A stretch of DNA of 10,676 nt from Fidelibacterota bacterium (GCA_002591605.1 PCDA01000004.1:11979-22654), one strand, 5' to 3'; shown: positions 1-7,901, numbered from the stretch's first letter. The notes: generated from the sequence alone by a model not told the origin. A program made the numbers and translations.

Positions 1-918
1 GCAAAACCGGATGAGGTTAAATTTATTTTAATTGATCCTAAAAAAGTTGAGCTCTCATCATATAACGCTTTAAAAGATTATCATCTAATTACCACACCAA
101 AATTAGATGAAGATGTAATAACAAAAACTGAGAATTCAACAGGTGTTCTTGAATCAGCAATTACTGAAATGGAAAGACGTTTTCAAATATTCTCAGAGGT
201 CAAAGTTAGAAATATAGACGAGTATCATAAAAAGTGTTTAAGTAATAGTGATTTAGAAAAAGTCCCGTACATAGTCATTATCATTGATGAATTAGCAGAC
301 TTAATGATGACATCAGGTAGGGCAATAGAAGACCCAATAACTAGACTTGCTCAAAAGGCAAGAGCCATTGGAATCCATTTAATTGTTGCAACACAGCGAC
401 CTTCTGTAGATGTTATTACAGGGTTAATTAAATCAAATTTTCCAGCAAGAATTGCATTTCAGGTTAGTTCAAAAGTAGATTCTCGAACTATCATTGACCA
501 AGGTGGGGCAGAAACACTACTAGGTAATGGAGATATGCTATTTTTACCACCTGGAGCTGCCACCCCTGTTAGGCTTCATGGTGCATATATAAATTTAGAA
601 GAGATTGAATCTATTTTAAGTCATATTACCTCACAGCCTTCACCTGAAGAATTATTTTTACCAGAAATAAAAGTTAAATCTGAAAATGAGAATTTTAATA
701 TAGATGATAGAGATGAGTTGCTTATAGATGCTGCAAAGTTGGTTATTCAGCATCAACAAGCATCAGTTTCTTTATTACAAAGAAAGTTTAGAATTGGATA
801 TAGTAGGGCCGGAAGGATTGTCGATGAACTTGAAGCCATGGGTATTATTAGCGGATATAGTGGAAGTAAAGCTCGTGATGTTTTAGTTGATGAATCATTT
901 TTAGAAAATATCTTTTAA
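1..918 (+). CDS. ftsK: DNA translocase FtsK, C-terminal part (5' truncated by window edge)
   Basis: This is the motor and gamma domain of FtsK/SpoIIIE, the hexameric ATPase that pumps chromosome ends through the closing septum and activates XerCD at dif. The reading frame is open from base 1, so the membrane anchor, linker and Walker A motif lie upstream of the window. Visible motifs are FILIDPKKVELSSY near the left edge, the Walker B strand VIIIDELADLMM (about 274-309), IVATQRPSVDVITGLIKSN (about 382-438) and the run DQGGAETLLGNGDMLF that follows it. A winged-helix gamma domain occupies about 712-885 and contains LLQRKFRIGYSRAGRIVDEL, the KOPS-reading module. An ATG at 169 is internal to the conserved motor and is not the real start. 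The stop overlaps the next ATG by one base (TAATG), which suggests translational coupling. Family assignment is secure. Confidence 0.97.
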   Translation, partial: AKPDEVKFILIDPKKVELSSYNALKDYHLITTPKLDEDVITKTENSTGVLESAITEMERRFQIFSEVKVRNIDEYHKKCLSNSDLEKVPYIVIIIDELADLMMTSGRAIEDPITRLAQKARAIGIHLIVATQRPSVDVITGLIKSNFPARIAFQVSSKVDSRTIIDQGGAETLLGNGDMLFLPPGAATPVRLHGAYINLEEIESILSHITSQPSPEELFLPEIKVKSENENFNIDDRDELLIDAAKLVIQHQQASVSLLQRKFRIGYSRAGRIVDELEAMGIISGYSGSKARDVLVDESFLENIF

Positions 919-1496
919 TGATTATTCTAACTATACTATTAATTAGCTTTTCATTTGGGACTGATTTGGATCAATGGATTAAGAAAAAGTCTACTCATAT
1001 TATTTCAAATAACTATAAAGTTTCATTTGACTATTCACTAAAAAATAAAATAGAAAATAAAACAGATCCCGAATTAAGACATGTAGATTTTTTTAGCTTC
1101 GGTGTAGACTCAATTAGTCAAGTTTTAAAAGTAAATAATAGATTTGTTATATTCCATGAAGATTATACTGAAATTATTGATGAGGATTCCAAGCAACGGT
1201 TTTATGATAAAAAAGATAATGAATTTGAAAATATAAAAAATAAAATTTTATCTATTTTTCGTAATCAAAATTATAAGATTATAAAATTGTCAAAGAAAAA
1301 ATATTTTTTATCTTTAAATGATTACTATTTAAATATCGAGATTTCATTTAATAATAATGAAGATAAAATTGATGATATATCATTCACAGAAGATTCACAA
1401 TTATTTAATATTAAAAAGTTTCATATTTCAGCAATTGATTCAATTCCATATAATGATTCTGAATGGGAATCCTATCAAATGATAGATCTTAGGTAA
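918..1496 (+). CDS. LolA-like periplasmic lipoprotein-carrier family protein
   Basis: This is a 192-residue exported protein. It begins with a short hydrophobic stretch (residues 1-14) that ends in S-F-G before T-D-L-D, consistent with a minimal signal peptide, although it lacks the usual basic n-region. No upstream in-frame start exists, because a stop lies in frame at 891-893. The remainder is rich in alternating polar and hydrophobic residues, suggesting beta strands. The pattern of a glycine strand, then VNNRFVIF, then IIDEDSKQRFYDKKDN resembles the LolA/LolB half-barrel, where a 'dG...w.yd' segment follows the 'p.r.r' strand. LolA-type proteins carry lipoproteins across the periplasm to the outer membrane. 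The position directly after ftsK supports the call, since ftsK and LolA-family genes are neighbours in several diderm lineages. Sequence similarity is weak, so the function is inferred. The gene abuts the next one with no spacer. Confidence 0.6.
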   Translation: MIILTILLISFSFGTDLDQWIKKKSTHIISNNYKVSFDYSLKNKIENKTDPELRHVDFFSFGVDSISQVLKVNNRFVIFHEDYTEIIDEDSKQRFYDKKDNEFENIKNKILSIFRNQNYKIIKLSKKKYFLSLNDYYLNIEISFNNNEDKIDDISFTEDSQLFNIKKFHISAIDSIPYNDSEWESYQMIDLR

Positions 1497-2447
1497 ATGA
1501 AAATGAAATCAATATCTCGTGATTTTTTTTCCACCAAAAGTTTGTTTGGTTTGTTTATTAGCTTTATATGCATTTATTATGTTTACCTGAATTTTAATTT
1601 AAATTCATTTATTGGCCACATACTAACTTTAGATTTTTCATTGCTCTGTTTATCTTTATTTACAATTTTTTTATCACTAATCGTAAGAGCAATTAGATGG
1701 AAAATGATTTTTAATTCTAAAGATATTTTAATCTACGATTTATATAGATCAGAAGTTCTTGGCTTTTGGGGAAATTCTTTGTTTCCATTGAAATTAGGTG
1801 AATTAATGAAAATTCATTATGCTAAGATTTTGACACAAAAAAAATACAGTACTGTACTTGGAACTATAATAATTGAAAGGTTAGCTGATTTTATCATTAT
1901 AACTCCATTTTTAGTTTTGTTATACATTTATTTTCCTGGTGATTATTTTTTAGGTAAGATTGAATCTTTAATAAGTATGATAATCTTATCTATTTTCATA
2001 ATCTTATTATTAAAATATGTGTTTGTATCTTTAAAAAATAAAATTAAAAATATTTTTAAAGGTTTTAAAATATTTGAAATTTCAAAAAATAAAAATTCAA
2101 TATTATTTTCGACTATTATCCTTTGGGTTCTAATTTATCTGGATGTTTATTTCATTCAGGCATCAATGATTGATTTAGATTTAACATTATTCGATTGTTT
2201 CTGTATTATGCTTGTTGGAACTATAGTTTATATTATACCTTCATCTCCAGGAACCTTTGGAACTTTCCATTTAGCTATTCAAGAGTTCATGATTGTATTT
2301 TTAGATAAGCCAGAATCTATATCAATTGCATTTGCATTTATTTTGCACGCTCATAGTTATATATTTTTTATTTTAGTTGGAACGTACTATTTTAGCAAGG
2401 ATTCAAAAGAAATTTTATCATTTAGGAAAAATAATGCAGTTTATTGA
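1497..2447 (+). CDS. Flippase-like integral membrane protein (lysylphosphatidylglycerol synthase TM / UPF0104 family)
   Basis: This is a 316-residue polytopic membrane protein with about seven or eight hydrophobic segments (roughly residues 15-33, 47-66, 133-147, 157-177, 202-222, 232-250 and 275-298). Family hallmarks are RAIRW at 64-68, a loop with G89, N93, P97, G101 and E102 (GNSLFPLKLGE), E127-R128-x-x-D131 (ERLADF) and PSSPGTFGTFH at 248-258. These define the UPF0104 family, which includes the N-terminal flippase domain of MprF and AglD-like proteins. Members are thought to move or modify lipid-linked molecules, often in glycan or envelope loci. There is no soluble aminoacyl-transferase domain, so it is not a complete MprF. 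The gene starts right after the previous stop, and its last 14 bases overlap the next gene. A role in lipid-linked sugar handling is plausible from context but not shown. Confidence 0.82.
   Translation: MKMKSISRDFFSTKSLFGLFISFICIYYVYLNFNLNSFIGHILTLDFSLLCLSLFTIFLSLIVRAIRWKMIFNSKDILIYDLYRSEVLGFWGNSLFPLKLGELMKIHYAKILTQKKYSTVLGTIIIERLADFIIITPFLVLLYIYFPGDYFLGKIESLISMIILSIFIILLLKYVFVSLKNKIKNIFKGFKIFEISKNKNSILFSTIILWVLIYLDVYFIQASMIDLDLTLFDCFCIMLVGTIVYIIPSSPGTFGTFHLAIQEFMIVFLDKPESISIAFAFILHAHSYIFFILVGTYYFSKDSKEILSFRKNNAVY
2424..2427 (+). promoter_or_regulatory. Ribosome binding site that sets the aminotransferase start
   Basis: An AGGA lies six bases before the ATG at 2434, inside the 3' end of the membrane-protein gene. 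It supports this start over an in-frame ATG at 2377. The 2377 start would prepend 19 residues that precede the conserved N-terminal MQFIDLKRQY segment of the DegT family and would deepen the overlap with the upstream gene. Confidence 0.6.
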
Positions 2448-3537
2448 TTTAAAAAGACAATATAAAAAATTTAAAATTGAAATAGATCAGCAAATAAAAA
2501 AAGTTCTTGATCATGGACAATATATTATGGGTCCAGAGGTATTTGAACTTGAAGATAACTTAGCTGATTTTGTAAATTCTAAGCATGCTATATCTTGTGG
2601 CTCTGGTACTGATGCTTTATTAATGTCTCTAATGGCATTAAATGTAAAGCCAGGTGACTATGTTTTAACTACCCCTTTTACATATATTGCAACCGCTGAA
2701 GTGATAAGTTTGGTGGGTGCGATCCCTGTCTTTATTGATATTGATCCTCATACATTTAATATTGATATTGATAAGTTAGAGCAAGCTCTAAAACAAAACC
2801 CTAACAAGTATCAGGTTGTAATCCCTGTTAGTATTTTTGGATTACCTGCAGATTTCAAGGAATTAGAAAAATTAAAAGTAAAGTATAATTTAAAAATTAT
2901 CGAAGATGCAGCTCAAAGTTTTGGATCTAGTGTTGATGGTAAGATGTCATGCAGTTTTGGAGATATTGGATGTACTTCATTCTTTCCAGCAAAGCCACTT
3001 GGGTGCTATGGAGATGGCGGTTCAATTTTTACTGATGATGATAATCTTGCAGATATTTTAAAGTCAATTAGAATTCATGGAACAGGAGCTGATAAATATC
3101 ATAATATACGTGTTGGTATTAATGGTAGGCTCGATACAATACAAGCAGCCATATTAATAATAAAGTTAAAAGCATTTTCCAATGAAGTTGAGCTTAGAAA
3201 TAAAGTAGCTGAGCAATATAATGATAATTTGAAAGACTCATTTGGATTGCAGATGATACCTTCAGGATATATATCATCTTGGGCTCAATACTCCATTCTA
3301 TGTAATTCATATAGTCATAGAAGCTCTATCATTGAAAAATTAAATGATAAAAAAATTCCAAATGCTATATACTATAGTATCCCTTTGCATCTTCAGAAAG
3401 TATATGAGCAACTTAATTATAAGAAAGGTGATCTTTTAATTTCTGAAGATATTTCATCGAGAATTATCAGTTTACCAATGCATCCATATTTATCTAGTGA
3501 TGAGATTAATAAAATATGTAATGTTATCCTGGATTAA
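2434..3537 (+). CDS. DegT/DnrJ/EryC1/StrS-family PLP aminotransferase, WbpE-like
   Basis: This is a 367-residue sugar aminotransferase that would use PLP and an amino donor, usually glutamate, to aminate a keto sugar nucleotide. Motifs in order: FIDLKRQY at the N terminus, HGQYIMGPEV at 27-36, the phosphate-binding CGSGTDAL at 55-62, EDAAQSFGS at 157-165, and the PLP lysine K187 in SFFPAKPLGCYGDGG. That last motif is closest, from memory, to WbpE/WlbC-type enzymes, which make UDP-3-amino-GlcNAcA. FdtB and VioA types usually read differently there. The length is normal for the family. However, the neighbouring RmlB and RmlA would produce dTDP-keto sugars, and no WbpA, WbpB or WbpD partner is visible, so the substrate is uncertain. 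The start at 2434 is chosen for its AGGA site and the fit to the family N terminus. Confidence 0.92.
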   Translation: MQFIDLKRQYKKFKIEIDQQIKKVLDHGQYIMGPEVFELEDNLADFVNSKHAISCGSGTDALLMSLMALNVKPGDYVLTTPFTYIATAEVISLVGAIPVFIDIDPHTFNIDIDKLEQALKQNPNKYQVVIPVSIFGLPADFKELEKLKVKYNLKIIEDAAQSFGSSVDGKMSCSFGDIGCTSFFPAKPLGCYGDGGSIFTDDDNLADILKSIRIHGTGADKYHNIRVGINGRLDTIQAAILIIKLKAFSNEVELRNKVAEQYNDNLKDSFGLQMIPSGYISSWAQYSILCNSYSHRSSIIEKLNDKKIPNAIYYSIPLHLQKVYEQLNYKKGDLLISEDISSRIISLPMHPYLSSDEINKICNVILD

Positions 3538-3558
3538 TGATAAATAAGGTTAAAGATA

Positions 3559-4599
3559 ATGTATAAAGTATTAGTTACTGGTGGTTGTGGTTTTATAGGA
3601 AGTAATTTCATATTAAGACTGCGCAAAAAAAAAGATTGGGACATACTTAATATAGATAAACTTACTTATTCAGGAAATCTTGATAATTTAGACTCCATAA
3701 AATCAAACTATACTTTTTTACAAGGAGATATCTGTGATAATCAATTAATTAAAAAATCTATAGATGATTTTCAACCTAATTACATTGTTAACTTTGCAGC
3801 GGAATCTCATGTCGACAGATCAATTGATAGTTATTCAGATTTTATAAATACTAATATTTTAGGCACAATCAACCTTCTAGATTCTTCACTTAAATATTTT
3901 AATAGTAGTTTAGATAAAAATTTTAGATTTATTCATGTTTCAACTGATGAAGTATATGGATCACTAGGTAATAATGGATCTTTTACAGAAGAATCTACAT
4001 ATGCACCAAGTTCCCCCTATTCTGCATCAAAAGCTTCATCTGACCATTTTGTAAAAGCATGGAATAAGACCTTTGGACTACCAACAATTATTACAAATTG
4101 TTCAAATAATTATGGCCCTTTTCAATTCCCTGAAAAGCTTATACCGCTAATGATAATAAATGCTATTAATAATAGAAGGCTTCCTATTTATGGTAATGGT
4201 GAAAATGTAAGAGATTGGATTCATGTTTATGACCATTGTGATGCTATTATGAAAATAATTGAGAAAGGTGATATCGGAGAAAAGTATAATATCGGAGGAA
4301 ATTGTGAAAAAACAAATCTTGAGATTGTTGAAACAATATGTGATATTGTAGATTCTAATGATTTGAAAAAAAATAAAGGATCATCAAAGGATTTAATAGA
4401 TTTTGTTGATGATGGACCTGGACATGACTTTAGGTATGCAGTAAATTGTAATAAAATTAGTAATTCTCTAGGTTGGAAGCCTAGAGTAAGTTTTAATAAA
4501 GGTATTGAAGATACAGTGAATTGGTATTTAAATAATGCGAATTGGATTGAAAATATTAATAATAAATATAGTTTTGAAAGGTTAGGTCAAATAAAATGA
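3559..4599 (+). CDS. rmlB: dTDP-glucose 4,6-dehydratase (RmlB)
   Basis: This 346-residue extended short-chain dehydrogenase converts dTDP-glucose to dTDP-4-keto-6-deoxyglucose with bound NAD, the second step towards rhamnose and many 6-deoxy or amino sugars. It shows the Rossmann motif [11 protein letters not shown] (7-17), [10 protein letters not shown] (80-89), the RmlB triad T129-D130-E131 in STDEVYG, the catalytic Y154-x3-K158 in YSASKAS, and the substrate-binding stretch [17 protein letters not shown] followed by [16 protein letters not shown]. All expected catalytic residues are present and the length is standard. An AAGG nine bases before the ATG may serve as the ribosome site. The stop overlaps the rmlA start in an ATGA. 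The canonical RmlB argues that the locus really uses dTDP-glucose. Confidence 0.96.
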   Translation: MYKVLVTGGCGFIGSNFILRLRKKKDWDILNIDKLTYSGNLDNLDSIKSNYTFLQGDICDNQLIKKSIDDFQPNYIVNFAAESHVDRSIDSYSDFINTNILGTINLLDSSLKYFNSSLDKNFRFIHVSTDEVYGSLGNNGSFTEESTYAPSSPYSASKASSDHFVKAWNKTFGLPTIITNCSNNYGPFQFPEKLIPLMIINAINNRRLPIYGNGENVRDWIHVYDHCDAIMKIIEKGDIGEKYNIGGNCEKTNLEIVETICDIVDSNDLKKNKGSSKDLIDFVDDGPGHDFRYAVNCNKISNSLGWKPRVSFNKGIEDTVNWYLNNANWIENINNKYSFERLGQIK

Positions 4600-5474
4600 A
4601 GGGAATAATTTTATCAGGTGGCAAAGGCACTAGATTGTATCCAGCTTCAAAGACGGTCAATAAAGGTTTATTGCCAGTTTATGATAAACCTATGATTTAT
4701 TATCCTTTATCTACGCTCATGCTTTCTGGTATTAAAGACGTATTAGTGATTGCGTCAGAAAGAGATGTTGAAAGATTTAAAGAGCTTTTAGGAGATGGTA
4801 CTCAAATTGGCATTAGAATTTCATATGAAATTGAATACGAAACAAAGGGAATAGGGAATGCATTTTTAATAGGTGAAGAATTTATTGGAGATGACGATGT
4901 TTGTTTAGTGCTCGGAGATAATATCTTTTACGGACATAATTTACCTCTTAAACTTAAAGATAGTGTTAAAGAGGTAGAAAATAATAATAATGCTGTAGTG
5001 TTTGGCTATTATGTACAGGATCCTGAGCGTTTTGGAGTTGTAGAATTTGATGAAAACAATAATGCAATAAGTCTTGAAGAAAAGCCTGAAAGTCCAAAAT
5101 CAAATTATGCTGTGGTTGGACTTTATTATTATACTAATCAAGTAGTTCAAATAGCAAAATCATTAAAACCGTCAGCTAGAGGAGAACTTGAGATAACAGA
5201 TATTAATAGGCAATTTTTAAATGATAAAAACTTATCAGTTCAACTTTTAGGTCGGGGTCATGCTTGGCTTGATACTGGAACTCATCAAACATTGTTAGAA
5301 GCTTCTAGCTTTATTGGTATGGTTGAATCAAGGCAGGGATGGAAAATCTCATGCATTGAAGAGATTGCTTTTAGGATGGGATATATTAGTTCACAAGACT
5401 TAGAAAACATATCTAGAAATTATAATAATGAATATGGAGAGTATTTACTTAAAGTTTCAAAGTTGAAAGTTTAA
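4596..5474 (+). CDS. rmlA: Glucose-1-phosphate thymidylyltransferase (RmlA) with an atypical nucleotide-binding loop
   Basis: This 292-residue nucleotidyltransferase joins glucose-1-phosphate to dTTP to give dTDP-glucose, the substrate of the adjacent RmlB. It has the pyrophosphorylase signature GGKGTRLYP (8-16), [15 protein letters not shown] (28-42), D108 in [12 protein letters not shown] (161-164), [14 protein letters not shown] (191-204) and AWLDTGTH (223-230). Overall it aligns without gaps to E. coli RmlA as I recall it. Two places depart from it. The usual S-K-Q-L-L-P reads N-K-G-L-L-P (G24), and the thymine-side loop usually written QPSPDGLAQAF reads [11 protein letters not shown] (80-90). 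The glutamine that contacts the base is therefore a glutamate. Whether nucleotide choice changes is open; the conserved RmlB next door argues for dTTP. ATGA coupling to rmlB. Confidence 0.93.
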   Translation: MKGIILSGGKGTRLYPASKTVNKGLLPVYDKPMIYYPLSTLMLSGIKDVLVIASERDVERFKELLGDGTQIGIRISYEIEYETKGIGNAFLIGEEFIGDDDVCLVLGDNIFYGHNLPLKLKDSVKEVENNNNAVVFGYYVQDPERFGVVEFDENNNAISLEEKPESPKSNYAVVGLYYYTNQVVQIAKSLKPSARGELEITDINRQFLNDKNLSVQLLGRGHAWLDTGTHQTLLEASSFIGMVESRQGWKISCIEEIAFRMGYISSQDLENISRNYNNEYGEYLLKVSKLKV

Positions 5475-5482
5475 TTTAATCT

Positions 5483-6499
5483 ATGGCCTACTGTTTGATT
5501 AATAAGTCAAATTACTTTTATAATCTTTCTCAAATTGAAAATAGAATCAATAAAGATAAGATTGCAGTTGTTATTAAAAATAATGCCTATGGTCATGGAC
5601 TTGTAGAAATCGCAAAACTTGCAAATGAGTATGGGGTTAAGCATGCTATTGTATGCACCATAAAAGAAGCAAGCCTTGTTTCTCATCTATTTGAGACTAT
5701 TCTTGTGCTTCAAGATTTACCTAAAGATAAAGTACCTGATAATGTAATTATTACAATCAATTCATTAAATGATATAAATAAAATACCCAAAGGTACTAAA
5801 ATAGAAATTGAAGTAGATACTGGCATGCATCGGAATGGAATTCTAACTGAAGAACTAGATTTAGCATTAAAATTGATTATCGAATCAGATTTAACTCTTT
5901 ATGGATTATTTACACATTTTTCAAATGCATATTTAAACGACAAATCTTTATCTGTTCAGAAACAAATTTTTGATGGAATCAGGAATACAATTAAAAGTGA
6001 TAATAGATTTTCAGATAAGATAAGATTCCATTGCTGTGCTTCATCTTCTTTATTTAGATTAGATAACTTTGATTATGATATAGCAAGAGTAGGAATAGCC
6101 ACATATGGTTATATTTCATTACCTGATGGATATAAAAAACCAAAATTGAAACCAGTGTTATCGCTTTGGGCGGAAAAGATTACAAGTAAGACTGTTGTTA
6201 AAGGTGGTTCAATTGGTTATGGTCAAACTTACACTGCAAATGAAGATATTAGAGTCTCTACATATGATATAGGCTATGGTGATGGATTTATGAGGTTAGA
6301 TCAAAATAAAAAATCAACTATTGAAGATGGAAGAGAAATCCTTGGAATTGTTTCAATGAACTCATTTACTACATTTGGAACTGATGAAGCTGTTTGTGTT
6401 TTTAGTAATGCGAGTAAATATTCTAAAGTTCACAATACAATCATATATGAAATTATTTCAAATATAAATCTAAAAATAAGAAGAGAAATAGTATCATGA
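5483..6499 (+). CDS. alr: Alanine racemase-family protein, compact and with altered active-site region
   Basis: This 338-residue fold-type III PLP protein belongs to the Alr family, which interconverts L- and D-alanine for peptidoglycan. The PLP lysine is K32 in AVVIKNNAYGHG. R117 lies in DTGMHRNGI, R202 in YDIARVGIATYGY would face the PLP ring nitrogen, and the catalytic tyrosine of the partner subunit is Y246 in SIGYGQTYTA. IGYGDGFMRL (263-272) matches the usual IGYADGYxR. The compact size and the IKNNAYGHG wording resemble epsilonproteobacterial enzymes. The usual 'G-R-I/V-C/S-M-D' near the C terminus reads GIVSMN (288-293), so the conserved Arg and Asp are Ile and Asn. It sits eight bases after rmlA with no clear Shine-Dalgarno site and overlaps rmlC by ATGA. 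A housekeeping Alr or a racemase devoted to the envelope glycan are both possible. Confidence 0.88.
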   Translation: MAYCLINKSNYFYNLSQIENRINKDKIAVVIKNNAYGHGLVEIAKLANEYGVKHAIVCTIKEASLVSHLFETILVLQDLPKDKVPDNVIITINSLNDINKIPKGTKIEIEVDTGMHRNGILTEELDLALKLIIESDLTLYGLFTHFSNAYLNDKSLSVQKQIFDGIRNTIKSDNRFSDKIRFHCCASSSLFRLDNFDYDIARVGIATYGYISLPDGYKKPKLKPVLSLWAEKITSKTVVKGGSIGYGQTYTANEDIRVSTYDIGYGDGFMRLDQNKKSTIEDGREILGIVSMNSFTTFGTDEAVCVFSNASKYSKVHNTIIYEIISNINLKIRREIVS

Positions 6500-7032
6500 T
6501 AATAGAGAATATTGGTTCAAAAATTTTTAAAGAAGTGAAATATTTTAAATTAAATACATTTATTGATAATAGAGGCTATTTTAAAGAAACCTTTAATAAA
6601 GAAATTCAAGAACTTATTGGAAGTAATATTAATTTTATTCAAGATAATGAATCGTACTCAGAATGTGGAGTTTTAAGAGGGCTTCATTACCAAAAAGCAC
6701 CTAAACAGCAATCAAAGCTTGTTAGAGTAATTAGTGGTAAAATTCAGGATGTAATTGTTGATATTAGAAACGATTCAGCCACATATGCTAAGTGGGAGTC
6801 TTTTGATTTGAGTGCTAAAAATAATAATATGCTGTTTGTACCGAAAGGTTTTGCACATGGATTCCTAGTATTGAGTGAAAAAGCTATTATTAATTATAAG
6901 GTTGATAATTTCTTTGAACATAAATTAGATGCAGGAATCATTTATAATGATAAACAATTAGATATAAATTGGGCCCTTCCGTCAAAAGATATAGTTATAT
7001 CAGATAAAGATAAAAGCCTACCTAGTTTATAG
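6496..7032 (+). CDS. rmlC: dTDP-4-dehydrorhamnose 3,5-epimerase (RmlC)
   Basis: This 178-residue cupin epimerises dTDP-4-keto-6-deoxyglucose at C3 and C5 to give dTDP-4-keto-L-rhamnose. Visible hallmarks are FIDNRGYFKETFN (22-34), FIQDNESYS (47-55), the catalytic histidine H64 in LRGLHYQ, K74 in QQSKLVRVISG, DIRNDS (89-94), FVPKGFAHGFLVLS (114-127), Y134 in INYKVDN as the likely general acid, and D170 near the end as the probable partner of H64. All expected residues for a double epimerase are in place and the length is standard. Its start overlaps the alr stop (ATGA), with a purine-rich AGAAGAGA just upstream. RmlD, which would complete dTDP-L-rhamnose, is absent from the window, so the final sugar is not defined here. 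Confidence 0.95.
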   Translation: MIIENIGSKIFKEVKYFKLNTFIDNRGYFKETFNKEIQELIGSNINFIQDNESYSECGVLRGLHYQKAPKQQSKLVRVISGKIQDVIVDIRNDSATYAKWESFDLSAKNNNMLFVPKGFAHGFLVLSEKAIINYKVDNFFEHKLDAGIIYNDKQLDINWALPSKDIVISDKDKSLPSL

Positions 7033-7034
7033 TG

Positions 7035-7901
7035 ATGGAAATAATTAGTCAAAATTTAACGAAATTTTCTACAATTAGAACAAAGTCTTTTGCGAAATAT
7101 TTTTGTACAGTAAACGATATAAATGATTTAAAAGCAGTATTTAAATTTATATCAGAAAATAATCATAATTATGTTGTACTAGGTAATGGCTCAAATATTT
7201 TATTCTCCAAAGAAAGATATGATGATATAGTTTTTATAAAACTATCTGGTGATTTTGAATACTTTGTAATTAAGGACCGCATTGCAAATATTGGTGCTGC
7301 GTATTCTCTTAAGTCAGCAGGTAAAGAACTCATTAAGAGTGGATATCAAGATTATATATTTTTCAATTTAATACCAGCTTGCATTGGAGGAGCTGTAGCG
7401 CAAAATGCAGGTACAGGTCTAAATGAAGAAATAAAGGATGTTTGTATTAGTGTAAAGTTATATGATATCAAAAAAAACGATATCGTTGAATATGAAAATA
7501 AAAGTTTTAAATTTGATTATAGAAATTCTATTATAAAAAAAATCCCTGGTCGTTATGTGGTTTTATCTGCAAAATTTGATCTAAAAAATAAAACATCTAA
7601 TATTGAAGTTTTGTTAAATGATATGAAAGATAGGATTTCAGAAAAAATAAATAGAGAACCTTCTGGTTATACCTTTGGATCCACTTTTATAAATAATCAA
7701 TTACCTGCTTGGAAATGTGTCGAGCATGTTAAAAAAAATCTAAAATATTCAGCTGGTGCATTTTTTTCTAAAAAACATCAAAATTGGATTATTAATAATA
7801 ATTCAAAGGGTAAGGAAATTGATGATTTGATTAAAGAAACCCAAAAATATGTCAAAAGTGAATTAAGTATAGATTTAAAAACTGAAGTTAGGATAATATA
7901 A
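7035..7901 (+). CDS. murB: MurB-like UDP-N-acetylenolpyruvoylglucosamine reductase, divergent
   Basis: This is a 288-residue FAD-dependent reductase of the MurB family, which reduces the enolpyruvyl ether of UDP-GlcNAc to the lactyl ether of UDP-MurNAc. It has the FAD motif LGNGSNILFS (49-58), IPACIGGAVAQNAG (113-126), Y162-R163 in FKFDYRNS, the likely proton-donor serine S216 in TFGSTF, FFSKKHQNWIIN (243-254) and E284 in LKTEVRII. So the core catalytic Arg, Ser and Glu are present. Several usually invariant positions differ: IPG is IPA, mNAG is QNAG, the N-terminal G-G-x-A is K-S-F-A, and the aG-x-LI-x-x-aGLKG helix reads LPAWKCVEHVKKN. I chose the ATG at 7035; a GTG at 7032, inside the rmlC stop, is the alternative. 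It could be the housekeeping MurB of a diverged lineage or a paralogue for a lactyl-bearing sugar. Confidence 0.85.
   Translation: MEIISQNLTKFSTIRTKSFAKYFCTVNDINDLKAVFKFISENNHNYVVLGNGSNILFSKERYDDIVFIKLSGDFEYFVIKDRIANIGAAYSLKSAGKELIKSGYQDYIFFNLIPACIGGAVAQNAGTGLNEEIKDVCISVKLYDIKKNDIVEYENKSFKFDYRNSIIKKIPGRYVVLSAKFDLKNKTSNIEVLLNDMKDRISEKINREPSGYTFGSTFINNQLPAWKCVEHVKKNLKYSAGAFFSKKHQNWIINNNSKGKEIDDLIKETQKYVKSELSIDLKTEVRII

Noticed and set aside
2377..2433. Upstream ATG extending the aminotransferase by 19 residues
   Set aside because: The extension is the membrane-protein coding sequence read in another frame, and the AGGA-spaced ATG at 2434 matches the usual family N terminus.
1497..2447. Full MprF (lysylphosphatidylglycerol synthase)
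   Set aside because: Only the membrane flippase-like domain is present; the soluble aminoacyl-transferase domain is absent and the next gene is an unrelated aminotransferase.
3625..3633. Run of nine A within rmlB (and a similar run at about 8052-8060 in the epimerase) as a slippage or frameshift site
   Set aside because: Both lie in lysine codons of intact frames. Such runs are expected in AT-rich genes and nothing nearby suggests programmed slippage.
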